Positions 1 through 11,600 of a stretch of DNA of 64,000 nucleotides are shown here, in pieces; within the stretch, counting starts at the first letter, position 1, and every line of letters starts with the position of its first letter. Where the stretch lies: the NCBI GenBank assembly GCA_018398765.1, contig JAHBMJ010005140.1:1-64000 (forward strand). Direction: 5' to 3'. The notes under the pieces are model-generated. The model saw only the letters and a list, made by a program, of their open reading frames with translations, was not told where the DNA came from and did no database searches. A program made the position numbers and the translations under genes. This DNA is from Chromera velia (Eukaryota > Sar > Chromeraceae).

Positions 1-587
1 CTGGATTTGCAAAATATTGAGACCACACAGTCAAAAGAACAACAGGCAACGTCATTTGCTTGTGTCCTAAGCAGTCACTTCATTTTCAGTCCAAGCAATC
101 GGCTGAAACGCCAAAACAGAAACCAGCTTTTGTTCCCCCCTGCTCTTATCTCAAACAACACATGAGAAATCGGACCCAAAAAGTCGGTATTTTCATAAAA
201 TAACCGTCGGAAGTTTTCCGGAAAACTATAGAGACTATCAAACAACGATCCAAAAAGCGATTGAAGTTATCTATCAGATGCAAGAGGAACAATCTGAAGT
301 TGATTTCAGCAGAGAACAGAGAACACTGACAGACTGATTTCAGGATATGTGATGTAGCATAATTGCAGGCAAAGCCCGGCAGAGCTAAGCTCAGATGCAT
401 GTATGGCTGTATTGGTGAGCCAATACATTTTTTTCTTATTTTTTTAATACGTTCGCATAGCAAAATTCAAGGGCAGGGGTCTATATATGAAAGCTAGTGC
501 ATGACGAGAGCATAATAGAATGCAGATAAACGACAGGTAACTCACTTCCGCGTTCAACGCACGTCCTCTGAATCATAGGCTGAACGT
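1..587. other. Upstream non-coding stretch
   Basis: No exon with convincing splice sites or protein-like composition was found on either strand. It may hold the promoter and 5' UTR of the gene starting near 588, or earlier exons of it that I cannot see. Confidence 0.4.
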
Positions 588-2686
588 TTGGAATGGGTGA
601 ATCCGCCTCTGACAGTACCTGAGATCCAGCAGACCCTTTCTTTCATTTGTGAGTCTGCTCACAGACCTCATTTTCAAAGAGCCCAGACTGAGCGACTTCC
701 CACACAAATGCAGACCTCCCCTACCCCCCAGATTCTACCGGAGGAAGGAAAGGAAGAAGGAAGATCGATCAAGCCAGAGACCCTCAGCCCTCCCGTCAGC
801 AGGCAGGAAAGACTGGAGCGCTGCCTTGCTCTGAAGCGTCAGATCCAGTCGAACGAAAATGTCATCAGAGGCCTCTACTCAGAGGTCAGTCGGTCTTCTG
901 ATGATGATTCACGGAGGCAGACAGGCTGCTCCTGCTGTTCAGTCTGGTCAGGTGGACTATCAGACAAGACTTTGCCGAGAGTGACAGAATAAGTGATGGA
1001 TCACTGGAGGGATTGATGGGTCCTCTGGGTGTTCCGGAGTGCGCGCCTGCATGCGTGCATACACTCTTTCATTCACTTTCTCATACATCAATATGGACGT
1101 GTAATACGGCCTCCTTTCTCCTTTGACTTATCTGAATGCTTGTTCCCTTGCTATTTGACGACTGACACGACTCCAGGATCCTCAGCTGTACTTTCGGTCG
1201 TCATAGCTCTCTGACGGGCCGGCCGACTCGCTGAGCAAAGGATTCTTTGTTGGTGACTCCCAAATGGGCTGACTGGCAGGCTGACTAAATCAAGGAAGGA
1301 ATGAATATCAGCGAAATCAGTCAATGCTTGCAGCAGAGAGAAAATAATGCAAGGTAATGATGTGGATCGTTGAGTCTGCCAATTAACTGATCGTACCGCA
1401 CAAAGTGAAACTTGACTGCGTCTTTCGCTGACTCCCGTCCTGTGTGGGTGCCTCCCCGCGTGCAGATCCACACTGCCAAGTGTGCACTCGCAAAGGTTGC
1501 AGACGTACCGGACGAGAGGAGCATCACGAACGAACTGCTGGTCGGGTCTCTGACCAGAAGCGCTCACTCACTTCTCCAGTGTGCCCGTGCGAGTGCGTCA
1601 TCCGGAGTGCCCATGACAGACGCAACACTCCGACTGCTTGACGGCGCTATCCATTCTCTCGAGGTTCGTTTCTTGGGTCCCTGCATGGGGATTGTTTGGT
1701 CTTGACGCCCGTTTTCTTTTTGAATTCCTCTCTTCCTTCCTTCCCTCGCTCAACTTTTCGTTTCTTGTTCATTCGATCTTCTGTTCCGTTTTTGAGCCCT
1801 CTTCTTCGCTTCAATTCTTTCACGCCGCTTTCCATGTCTGCATGATGAGGTGAAGAGAATCAAGCTCGACTCCTATTTGTTTGCCTGTCTGCCTGTCTTG
1901 CATGCGTTCCTGCGTGTTTGTTTGTTGGCCTGTTTGTCTAATCTTTTTTCTATGTGTCTTTCTTTCTTCCTTCTCTCCATTCCGCCTCTTCACCTGCGCT
2001 CTCCCATTCCCTTATTTTTCCTGCCTTGCTTCCACAGCCTGTGAGAGGTCTGGATGGGGAACTGGACGAGAAACTCGAGAAGCTGGTCTCCGTCAGAAGA
2101 GAAAAGGTGAGTGACTTTTGGGAGCGTACAGTCGTTTGTTTGGTGGTCGCTCTCCCTGCTACCTCTCTCCTGCTTGACTGTCCTTCTGACTTCATGCTTG
2201 TGTATGCTTGCGACGTTTCCGTCACCTCTCTGTCTGACAGTTTGCCTGTTTGCGCTGTTGACGTCTCGAAATCCGAAGCGCCCAGTCATGGCTCTCTCCC
2301 CCACCCCCGCTCTCTCTTCCTCTGGCCCTCTTCCTGCGCGAGTGTGCATCTCTGTCTGTGCTGACATCGAGGCGCTGGATTGTGAACTTCCCCGAAAAGA
2401 CAAAGGCCACATGCAATCCCACTATGACAGCCAAGTGTGGGTGCATTTGAAAAACCAAAGGAGTCGGTAGAAAGCCAACATACCAACCCAATATCCCTGC
2501 TCTCGCTGTGGACGTGCTATCATCTCTTGGATTTTTTTGTGCTCTCCACGTTCCCCGATCCACGTCCCAATGTGCTCTCTGGGTTTCTTCTCCCTCCCTG
2601 CCTGCATGCAGGAAGCTGCAAACGTTGCCCGAAAACACTCCCGGCGGCTGTCTGCAAAGAACATGAAAGGGCCAGGAGGGCGCTAA
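588..2686 (+). CDS. Small unrecognised helical protein, four exons
   Basis: Exons 588-884, 1466-1663, 2038-2106 and 2612-2686 (stop TAA) all join in phase 0 and give 212 residues. Introns are GT-AG; the last acceptor sits in the palindrome CCTGCATGCAGG. The first third is Pro/Thr/Glu rich and looks disordered. A helical stretch follows (RQERLERCLALKRQIQSNEN), then a helix-rich domain in exon 2, a charged exon 3 (DEKLEKLVSVRREK) and a basic tail ending KNMKGPGGR. There is no signal peptide or membrane segment. The start is uncertain: an in-frame ATG at 708 would give 172 residues, and further 5' exons are possible. I do not recognise the family; a coiled-coil scaffold protein is a guess. The exon structure is seen; the function is unknown. 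Confidence 0.6.
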
Positions 2687-4033
2687 CTGGACCATGAACT
2701 TATTATGCAATTAAGACGAGTTTGACATCAAAGTTGAAAAATCATCCGGATCGATCGATCCTTCCAGCAGCAGTGACCAGTCCGATATTCAGCACGGTGA
2801 CAGCACCCTGTAGCTCATAAAAAGTACCAGGATATGTACGTGTTTTTACTTTTGTGTAAACATTCAATGATTGACTGCCAGTGCACCATTTTCTGAATTT
2901 TCCCTCAGATTTCAGAAACAAAAATCTATGATTGACTAAGAATGATTGATGGTTAATTTTTTGTTTATACGTATACACTTAGTAATACCGTCGAAATGAT
3001 AGATTTCAAAATTTAAAGGATCTTCTTTTAACTTATCTAGTAACTCATTGATTTATCTTTTAATTAATGAATCAATTACTGGATACTGAATGTTTTAACT
3101 TATACCACTTATTTTAAAATAAGTGGATCTAATAATACGATTAGCTAATTTATAAAAAATTAAAATTAATTAATAATTATGTAGGCTAACTATAATTAGA
3201 GCAGCAAATAACTATTTGTTTAAAAAATAAAACTGCATTTTGTAGCGGTCCTCCCTAGCGGTCTCATATTCATTTAAAAAATATGTAATGAATCCATCAT
3301 TCACATCGATCAAGTAAGTTTTATGTTTGAACTAATATAAGAACTAATTAGGATTAACATATCCAGTTTCACAGACGTTTCATACAATGATAATGAAATT
3401 TAAGAAATTAACTAGAAAATTGATTGCATTGAAATTAGCTATTTATGATAATTTCACAAGCTACTTATTCATGGCATTTCACTGAAAATTTTGTAAACAA
3501 TGTTACTTGTAGGGTGTTCCAAAAGAATAAGTATGTTGAAGGTTTAAGTTAGTGTTCAAGTTTTTTTGTCTAGCTGGTTTCTTCATCATGCCTCAAAGCA
3601 TCCACGTACATCATTCCAGGCTTCATGTCAACCAACGGGGCTTCAATAGAAGCAGCGTTTAATTGCCCTTGTGGCTGTTGATCGAGACCCCCTTGTTGGT
3701 TTAATTGAGAATTGACCCGCCCTACCTCCGCTGGCGTAAGACGGTCCGTCAAAAGATGCTTCCTTAGTTATCACTGATTGGGTCAGTCGATTGGAAATGG
3801 TATTGATCTGTGTTAAAATTGAAGTGGAAAGGGGTCACTGATTTTCTTCCTATTGCCGGGTACCGATTGCCAAAGGTGTGAGTGCAAGTCTCGGTTGACT
3901 CAACAGTCTTTCCATGAGTCCATTCATCGACCTCAATATTGAGGTCACAAAAAGCTAAACGGAGCGAGAGATTGACAAAATCAAAGAACAAAGGACACAA
4001 ATGACAAAGACGGACGATTCCGATTGAGGCACT
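2687..4033. other. AT-rich intergenic region between convergent genes
   Basis: Roughly 2950-3560 is strongly AT-rich with many stops in all frames, unlike the flanking DNA. No reading frame here looks protein-like. The part from about 3780 to 4033 probably holds the 3' UTR of the minus-strand gene ending at 4034. A short minus-strand frame at 3570-3752 has no recognisable domain and I leave it uncalled. Confidence 0.55.
3105..3126. repeat. Perfect 22-bp palindrome
   Basis: Eleven bases starting CCACTTATTTT are followed directly by their exact reverse complement, with no spacer. It lies inside the AT-rich island. It could form a cruciform or be a remnant of a transposon end; no function is shown. 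Confidence 0.85.
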
Positions 4034-7000
4034 CTAGCAATCAGACGAGAAGTCCGAGTCCTCGTGTCTGTTCCTGAGGTCATCCAATTCTTTGTCTACA
4101 TCCGTCCGAGGGGGGCCCGCGGGAGACCCTCGAGGCTCTTTGTCGCTCGAATCATCTTTCACCAGGTCTGCTTTCGTCTCTCCCCTCTTGACCCTCTCGG
4201 TCTCCTCACGCAGGCCGAAAGGACGAGAAGAGCCCTCAGCATGCGACCTGAAAGTGTTCAGGCGACTGCGCGTGCCAAGAGCAACCCCCTCGTAAAGGTC
4301 CATTGCAGAGAGCGCAGGGACTGCTTCGGCGTCCTCTTCGTCCTCCTCTTCATCATCACGATCTTCCTCCTCTTCTTCCTCTTCCTCATCGTCGTCTTCG
4401 TCTTCCTCCCCTTCCTCCTCCTCCTTTTCCTTTCCTTCTTCACTGTCGGTCCCCTCCGAGGGATCTCCCGAGGCTGAGACTGACTCTGACTCGGAGGAAG
4501 CCTCAATGACGTCACCACTCGATTCCCGGCGGCTGCAAGGACGGAACCAGACAGACCATGCTTGGAGTTCTATGCAAGACATGCAAGAGTACACACAAGG
4601 ATGCACGCAGAGAAAGAAGACCATTACACATCATACAGACAGACAGACACCACTCTCTCCGCTGACATTTCTCCTCGTCTTCTCAGATTCCCTCCCCCGT
4701 TCTTGGCTTTCTATACTTATGCATTCATGCTTCCACGAGACATCGACTGACCGGCCGGGGGCGGCCGGCACTCCATCCCCGTTGCTTAGGTTCACTGCAG
4801 GGAGCAAGTAAGGAAGGACAAAGGGAAGTAAAACGCCCTGCAGCTTATTAGTGACGGATCGTTTTGCCCCCCATGCACTTTCATGCCGCGAAACTAAATG
4901 CATGCTTGCGCGCACATCCGCGCACACATTTCGTTTGCATCACAGCGATCCTCGTGCGTGGACTCTGTGAGATGTCGGACCCCATGCGGCAGACTGCATC
5001 TGCTTCTTCATCACCACGCGAACACAAGTACACATACACATGCACATCAATACGTCCACTACCTCCAGACGCATGTACACAAAAGACGGATTGACCTGAG
5101 TACACCCCTTCTTCATCCTCTGCCGCAAAGGCTGCCGGAAGAGCGCGTTCCAACCAGGGCTCCCCGGAGGAGAGGGACCCCTCGCTCCTCACCCCTTCCT
5201 CCTGTTCTTCTTCTTCTTCGGGCTCTTCTTCTCCGAACAACTTTCGCATCAGTCCCTCCTCAAGAATATCCTCTTTCAAGGCGGGACCAGGAGCAAGGGG
5301 AAGCCAGCACTCGAGAGCGGTACCGTGGAGGGAATCCACCTGCGAATGCACAAAAAAATTGTGATACATGTCGATGGACATGGCATTCGTAGAGACTCAC
5401 GAAAAAAGAGAGACAAAAATACGGCGAGTCAATGGAAACGACGAGTAAAACGGCCTACTACTCGAAGGCAAGGTGTAAGCCAGCATGAAAAAGTTTTCTG
5501 TTTTGAGAGGGAGATAGAAAAAGGCGGATGAGAGGGCACGGAGGAACGAAGCAAGAAAGGACGGATTGAAGGAAGGGTGCGGAATGATCGACAAAGACAG
5601 ACGGACAGAAGAAAGACAAACGAGCAGAGAGATAGGCATACAAGCAGATAGACAGATAGGCACACTGGCAGGAAGATGGACCGAAATTACGCGAGGCTAA
5701 TTTATCGCCTTACCGCAAATTCAGGGTCATACTTCCCCCCCAGGTGCGTCACTCCGAAGTGGTCGCACAGGGGGAGCTCAACAAATGCAAAGTCGCAGAG
5801 AGGATCTACAGAGTCCTCCTCCTTCCTTTCTCTCCCTTTCCGGGGGGACCGTACTGCCTCCACAAATCTGCAAGTGATCACCGGATTGAAAATCAAAATA
5901 TCCAAGCTCAAAACCGAAGATCCTGCCAACTGGAGCCCCGGTCAAACGACTGCATACACACTCTCTCTGGTGCAGACTTGGAGGAAGACAAGACTCGCCT
6001 AGGGAGGGATTAGCTTGACGTTCACGTGTGTCCATTGAATTCAACATGGAGATACATACTCAGGTGCATGCACAGACAATGATGGGCGAGTTCACGATGG
6101 TTCACGCTAAGTAAAAGGTTTCTGAGCCCATACCAAAGATTCAAAGAGATCGAGACTGACCGACCGATAATTGGGGCGCACGCCCTTTTCCTTCGCTTTG
6201 TCCCTTGCTACTGTGAGTGCGTTGTGGACTGCAGATCTGAACACGTCCAGCTGCATGTCCGACAATTTGGACCCTAGAGAGACGGAAGAGCTGCTGCCCT
6301 TACTACCGTCTCCCTTCTCCGCTTCCTTTTGCTCATCTTTGGTGTCCTTCTGAGGTTCAGAGAGCAACAGCCGGTCGTGGAGTGCCGGAATGGGGGGGTC
6401 CACTGCGGCACGGGCAACGCGGTCCCGCACGTACCGCACCCACCGAGCGATGACTGCCATGGCTGCCTGGTCCAGAATTCTCCTCTTGGCCCCCATGAAG
6501 CACAGGTAGTGCTGAAAGAAGAAAAAGGAGAACGCAGGATTCTAAAAAATGCCATTTACTCTCAGTTCCTGTACTTGTATCTAGTCGACTGCTCTTCCAT
6601 CGTCTCGTGCCACCCATGCATCGTTTGTTTTTACTCTTTAGATACACGAACATGAGAAAAAGGCCTCGCACAGCTGCAAGCACGCGCTTGTGTGGTTTTT
6701 CGACGTTTAAAAGTTTTCTTTCATCATTCGGAAGACCAGGTCTCTGCATGCATCAGATATACATGCCTACTCACTTACTCACTCACTTACTCACTCACTC
6801 ACTCACTCATTCACTCACTCACTCACTCACTCACTCACTCACCCAGAGAACCACCGTTGGGTGCATTTGCAAGAAGGTCCGGAGAGCTCTGAGGACTTCA
6901 TCGAGGTCAGCAGTGGAGTCGAGAAGCACCGCGTTCTGTCCGAAGGAGAAGAAGGCCTCGCCCACCTGCAAGCATGTGTGTATTGAATGTTTAATTACTC

Positions 7001-8619
7001 GATTCTTGCTCATGTCTTTTCACACCTTCCTTATACGCACGTGTATGTATGAATCATCAGTGAGGTTCAAATGAGGGCGTAAGTTTGTGTAAAGAAGAAA
7101 AGAAATTGCTTCCCATATGACTACAGAGAAGCAAAGAAAGTTCAAGGGGACCAGACGGAAGGATGATTAGTGAAGGGATCTGGGCTCGCAGAGAAAGAGT
7201 TCCCAGAAACGGAAATAATGGACGCCCGGTCAACGTAACTCTATAATTAACATGAAATCATCTGGAGACATTCCGAAACCTGTGACAAACAAAGAAACCA
7301 GCGTCTGTGGAAGGTCCACGGCCGCCCGCTGGGTCTGTTTCTCATGGTGAGCAAGTGAATCTCTTTCGATTACTCTCCCACACAGCCATGTGTTGAAAAA
7401 GCACCACCCACCCTCTTCTCACCTTCTTCAGTTGAGAGGGCTTCAGAGGAAATCCGCTCCTCTGCAGTCTCTCTGGCACCGGGCAACCGAATACCCGCCC
7501 CTCAGAGAAGGGGGAGAAAGAGAAAGAGAAAGAGAGGCTGCTGCTATTTTCCCCTTCCCCTCTACGGCGTCCTCCAAAGGACGTGACTCGCTTGGAGATG
7601 AAGGGCCTGAAGAAGGAGGCCGACTTCGAAGGACTAGAAACAGCCGTCGCTGCACCCTCAGCTGAATCCAAGGCTGAAAACGAGGACCCCCTCCTAGGCG
7701 CTTCTAGGTCCTTCCCCTTCCCCAACCCCCCTTTTTGCCCCGCCCCCTTCAGATCAGAGCCCTGCATGTCGATGCGGAACTCTCCAGCCCTCCCCGCCCC
7801 CCTGGTGGACCCCCCCCCTGTGCCGTCCCCCTTTACCTTTCCCTTCCCGGTCTTGGTACTCCCAGGCCAGACCCCATTGTTACTTTTGCTCTTCCTTCCT
7901 TCAGGAGAGCTCTCTGCCCAACTGGATGCCTGCACCATCAGGGAATCTCGCACCAGAGGGTCCCACCTGCACGCCAATGCATGTGTGTGATCGATCTGAG
8001 GTACCTTCCTTTCTTTCAAGATATCTCCAACACCAGGGACTCTCACACTGTGGGGCTCCACACACACGCTACTTACTGCTAGTACTTTGCTTGATCGGAT
8101 CAGCGTCTCAAAAGCCTGTGCAAAAACAAACTTTCACTCACCCATTCGCATTCTTGTACTTCGTATGAAGCTGGTGGTTTCCCAACATAGGATTATAGGA
8201 AAGAAGAGAACAGTGATACAAGAAGCTCTTCTCCAGTACTGTATGTGTGATAGCTCAGCGTTGAGACGGGAACGAAACAAGTGTAAGAAAAGACCCACCG
8301 CTCTCCCACAATATCGAAGGCCGCCCTCCTTCGCCGCGCCATCTGAGTTGTCCTCTCCTTCTCCCCCTCCTTCTCCTGTGTCTCCGATGTCGGGGCGCTG
8401 TTTCGCCGCTCCCTCAAGAGACTCAAACGACGCGCCCTCGCAGTCGCCGGTGGTCTTCGATCCCCTTCTTCATTCTCCTCTTCCGCAAGATTCCGACAGA
8501 ACGGATGATCGTCCTTCGCATTCACTGGGGGTCTCAGGAGTCGCTGTGCGATCCAGAGAAGCTCATCCAGGTCATTCACGCCCTCTGCAGACGCCGCAAG
8601 CTCCTCGTCCTCAGCGAGT
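4034..8619 (-). other. Cytoplasmic tail with acidic tract
   Basis: Exons 8619-8310, 8115-8077, 7995-7423, 6965-6843, 6511-6165, 5867-5714, 5339-5104 and 4532-4034 keep phase. A helical stretch occurs around 6511 ([19 protein letters not shown]). The exon at 7995-7423 is Gly/Lys/Ser rich. The last exon has a run of about 40 acidic residues and ends DSDFSSDC followed by TAG. No kinase or other catalytic motif is visible, so signalling would have to go through binding partners (inference). Confidence 0.65.
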
Positions 8620-11600
8620 CTGCATGAACAGATAGCGCATCAAGATCTGCCGTACTTCGAAACGGCTACAGTAGTTTATCAGAACATCAGTCACCGATCA
8701 ACTCTTTCGTAGTGTCGAAGCCTAGCCATTTTCGAGAGTGGGCTCACAACCACAATATGGGAGCCCTCTCTTTGACTTCCTCCTGTCGAAACTGACTTCC
8801 TTGGCCGGTCTCTTCTCAAAAACAGTTTTGTGTCTGGCACATTCCTGAAACACGAGAATCAACGTGAAACGACCGACTATGCAGAAAGAGAGACAAAAAA
8901 ACAGAAGGACACAGAATGTTCAAGCAAACCGACAGGAAGACAGACAGACAGACCTCTGTGAGCAGACTACTGCCCATCGGAACAGAAATTCATCGAAGAA
9001 TTCCGGCGGTCGGAACCTTCTCCACCTCTCACTAGGGTCTCTCGGCGGCTTTGCTGAGGGGTCGTGACGTTCGTTTGTCTTCTGACCGACACCAACCCTC
9101 TTCGTGCTCTTGAATGACGACATCCCCTTATCCACAGCCATGAGGTTATGAAAAGAGGGGGGAGCTCTGGGGGTTGCACAAAGTGATGAAACGGCCTTTT
9201 GCCTGTCGCTGGCCAGTTCTGTGTCCCATTTGATGAGAATGTGCGAGACCACTGAGTCAATCTCTCTGAGGGTCCCCTCGAGCTCCTCCTTCGAGCACGG
9301 TCTGATCTCTTCGAATACCTTGCTGCATCGAGCGAGCACGAAGGACGAGAGGCACAGAGAGGCCTCGGTCAAAGCACCACCAGAATCTGACGCCCCCTGC
9401 GCTTCACCGCTATCGACCAGCTTCAGCGTGTCCTTGCTGACTGCGCGGTCGATGAGTCTCTCCAGCGGTCTGAGGAGTCTCTTAAGCACCGGGAGAACCC
9501 AAAGGAAGGGCACCCTCACAACGGCATCAGGGAGGACGGTGCTCTTGTCGTCTGCATCCTCCACCTCCCTCACGAGTGTCGACACGTCCGTGACGTACCC
9601 AGTCACTATCACACCAGCAATACGCAAAAGAAAGAGAAAGTTCAGACCCAAAACTGCGGACACAACCCCCAGGTTCTGGAGTGGGGTCATGGACCCCAAA
9701 GCGAGCATCTGCAGAGCACAAAACAAGGCAAGTGTGTTTCGTAAACTGACATTCACAGCACGAAAAAAGCGCTCAAAACAACAGTTTTGGCAAATACTTT
9801 GTATGTCCCAGGGCGGCTTGTACTCCTCCATGATCAGACAAGGACTGTATTCCTGAGAAGGAGCGTACCTGGAAGAGCACAAGTGAGAGGAGCCAGGTGC
9901 CGAGTGCCTGAGATTCGAGTGAGTTCAGGATGTCGTTGTCCTGGCTGTTGAAGGGATGCTCCCTGCTCTGGACGACGAATGAAGCAACCGCAATCCAGGC
10001 AGCCTGCGAAAGCCACATGTTGCTGTTCTCTCCTGCACGCAGACCGACATTCAATTTGATTTTCTGTTCAGAGGGCCGTATTTCAACGATACCATATGAA
10101 TATCTGATTTTATCCTACAGAATGCTCTCAATAGAAATCCAGCATATTTCTGATCAGATGACGCCGAATTGATGCGACAATCGCATGTGACACCAACCAA
10201 CCGACCGACCGACGGACCGAAATAGAAGGCCAGACAGAGCTGCAGCAGGAGTTTCCGAATGATGATCGTCAGCTCCCAGAACTCCCGAGAGGTGCGGAAC
10301 CCCTGCAGGCAGGCAGGCAGGCAGGCAAGCAGACAAATGAAGGAATTGATTGATCATGCCCGTCAGAGAGTGAAAATTCAAACTTGCATGCTCAAGGTGT
10401 TCTGGCTTTTCTGACATGCGCGACTTTTTTTGACTTCGTCTGCTTTTCTGCTTTTCTTTTTTCGATGCTCTCAGCAGCCCTCAGGCTCAAAATCAAAATT
10501 CGACCTCTTTTTGATGTCTGACATAGTTCAAATGAGTTTCGCACGGAACGTATGCACACATGAGGCATCTCAGATAGCTGTATGTCAGCGCCGACCTGTT
10601 TCGGAAACCTCCAATTTGAATGTGAAGGGAGTCATGCATAAACAAATTCCACATCATGCACATTTTTTGGTTTCTGACCGACTGACCTGGATGAGGAATC
10701 CAAATCTTCTCCGGAAATTTGCCCGAAGAGGCCTGTTGCTCTCCAGCCTCAGCTTTCTGAGTTCAGACATCAGCGCCACTCCAAGCAAAAGGGGCATCAC
10801 GACTCCGAGAAGCACCATGACTGCAGCTGCGATCCCAGACCACCTCACATAGATGTCGGAGGTGCACGAGACGGAGGGCGCACTCTCCAGTCGGGACTCC
10901 AGTCCGTCAGCAAGAGGCTCGCACCTGCATGCAACAGGAAACAACAGACAGCTAGACAATGCATGTTCATCATGCTGCGAGCCAGCCGTCTTTTTGGCAG
11001 AAGACTTTCGCGTTGAAAGGAAAAACAGAATTGGGCAAGCTGTCGATGGAGGCCATTCACTTTGATTTTTGAAGGATCTTTTCCATCGGTTGATACCATC
11101 CATTTCGCTGGTGAGACTCAAGCGAGGAACCTGAGCTGAGAGATGCGTGCGTCAGTCTGCCCACCTCAGAACTCCCAAGAGCTCTTCCAGAGAACCCTCG
11201 AAGGTCAGAAAGAAGAGAACGATGTACCTGCATTTATTCATTCATCGTTGGTCAAATTTATTTCTTGTGGAAGCTTCGCTGTGTAGCTTTGAGAAACACG
11301 TGTTTGTGGGTACAGGCCATGCACAGAACTGAGACGTGTCGAGCCTACGAGACCTTTCATTACAAAACTCCAAGTCTTAGGGACCGCTCAGCGAGTTTCA
11401 ATGATTTGGGACATTTCCATAGTCGTATCGACAGAGAAAAAATGCAACTCTATACATGAATATGATCTTTTTGATGACGCTATGCATCGATCGACTGACA
11501 CTGCGACCATGTCCTCCATCAGGCACTTCATCAGGCAGCGGAAATTACGGACCCCCTTCGGTTGGGGCGCTGGGGGGGGGACCGGAAAGTCGTACCTGCA

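Noticed and set aside
3490-3760. Sequence GGGTGTTCCAAAAG and a short minus-strand frame, suggestive of a mariner-type or other transposon
   Set aside because: No second inverted end and no transposase motif could be found; the short frame has no recognisable domain.
4258-4518. Lys/Arg-rich frame overlapping the acidic tail of the giant gene
   Set aside because: It is the shifted reading of GAA/GAG-rich DNA; the acidic frame fits the upstream exon phase and runs to a later stop.
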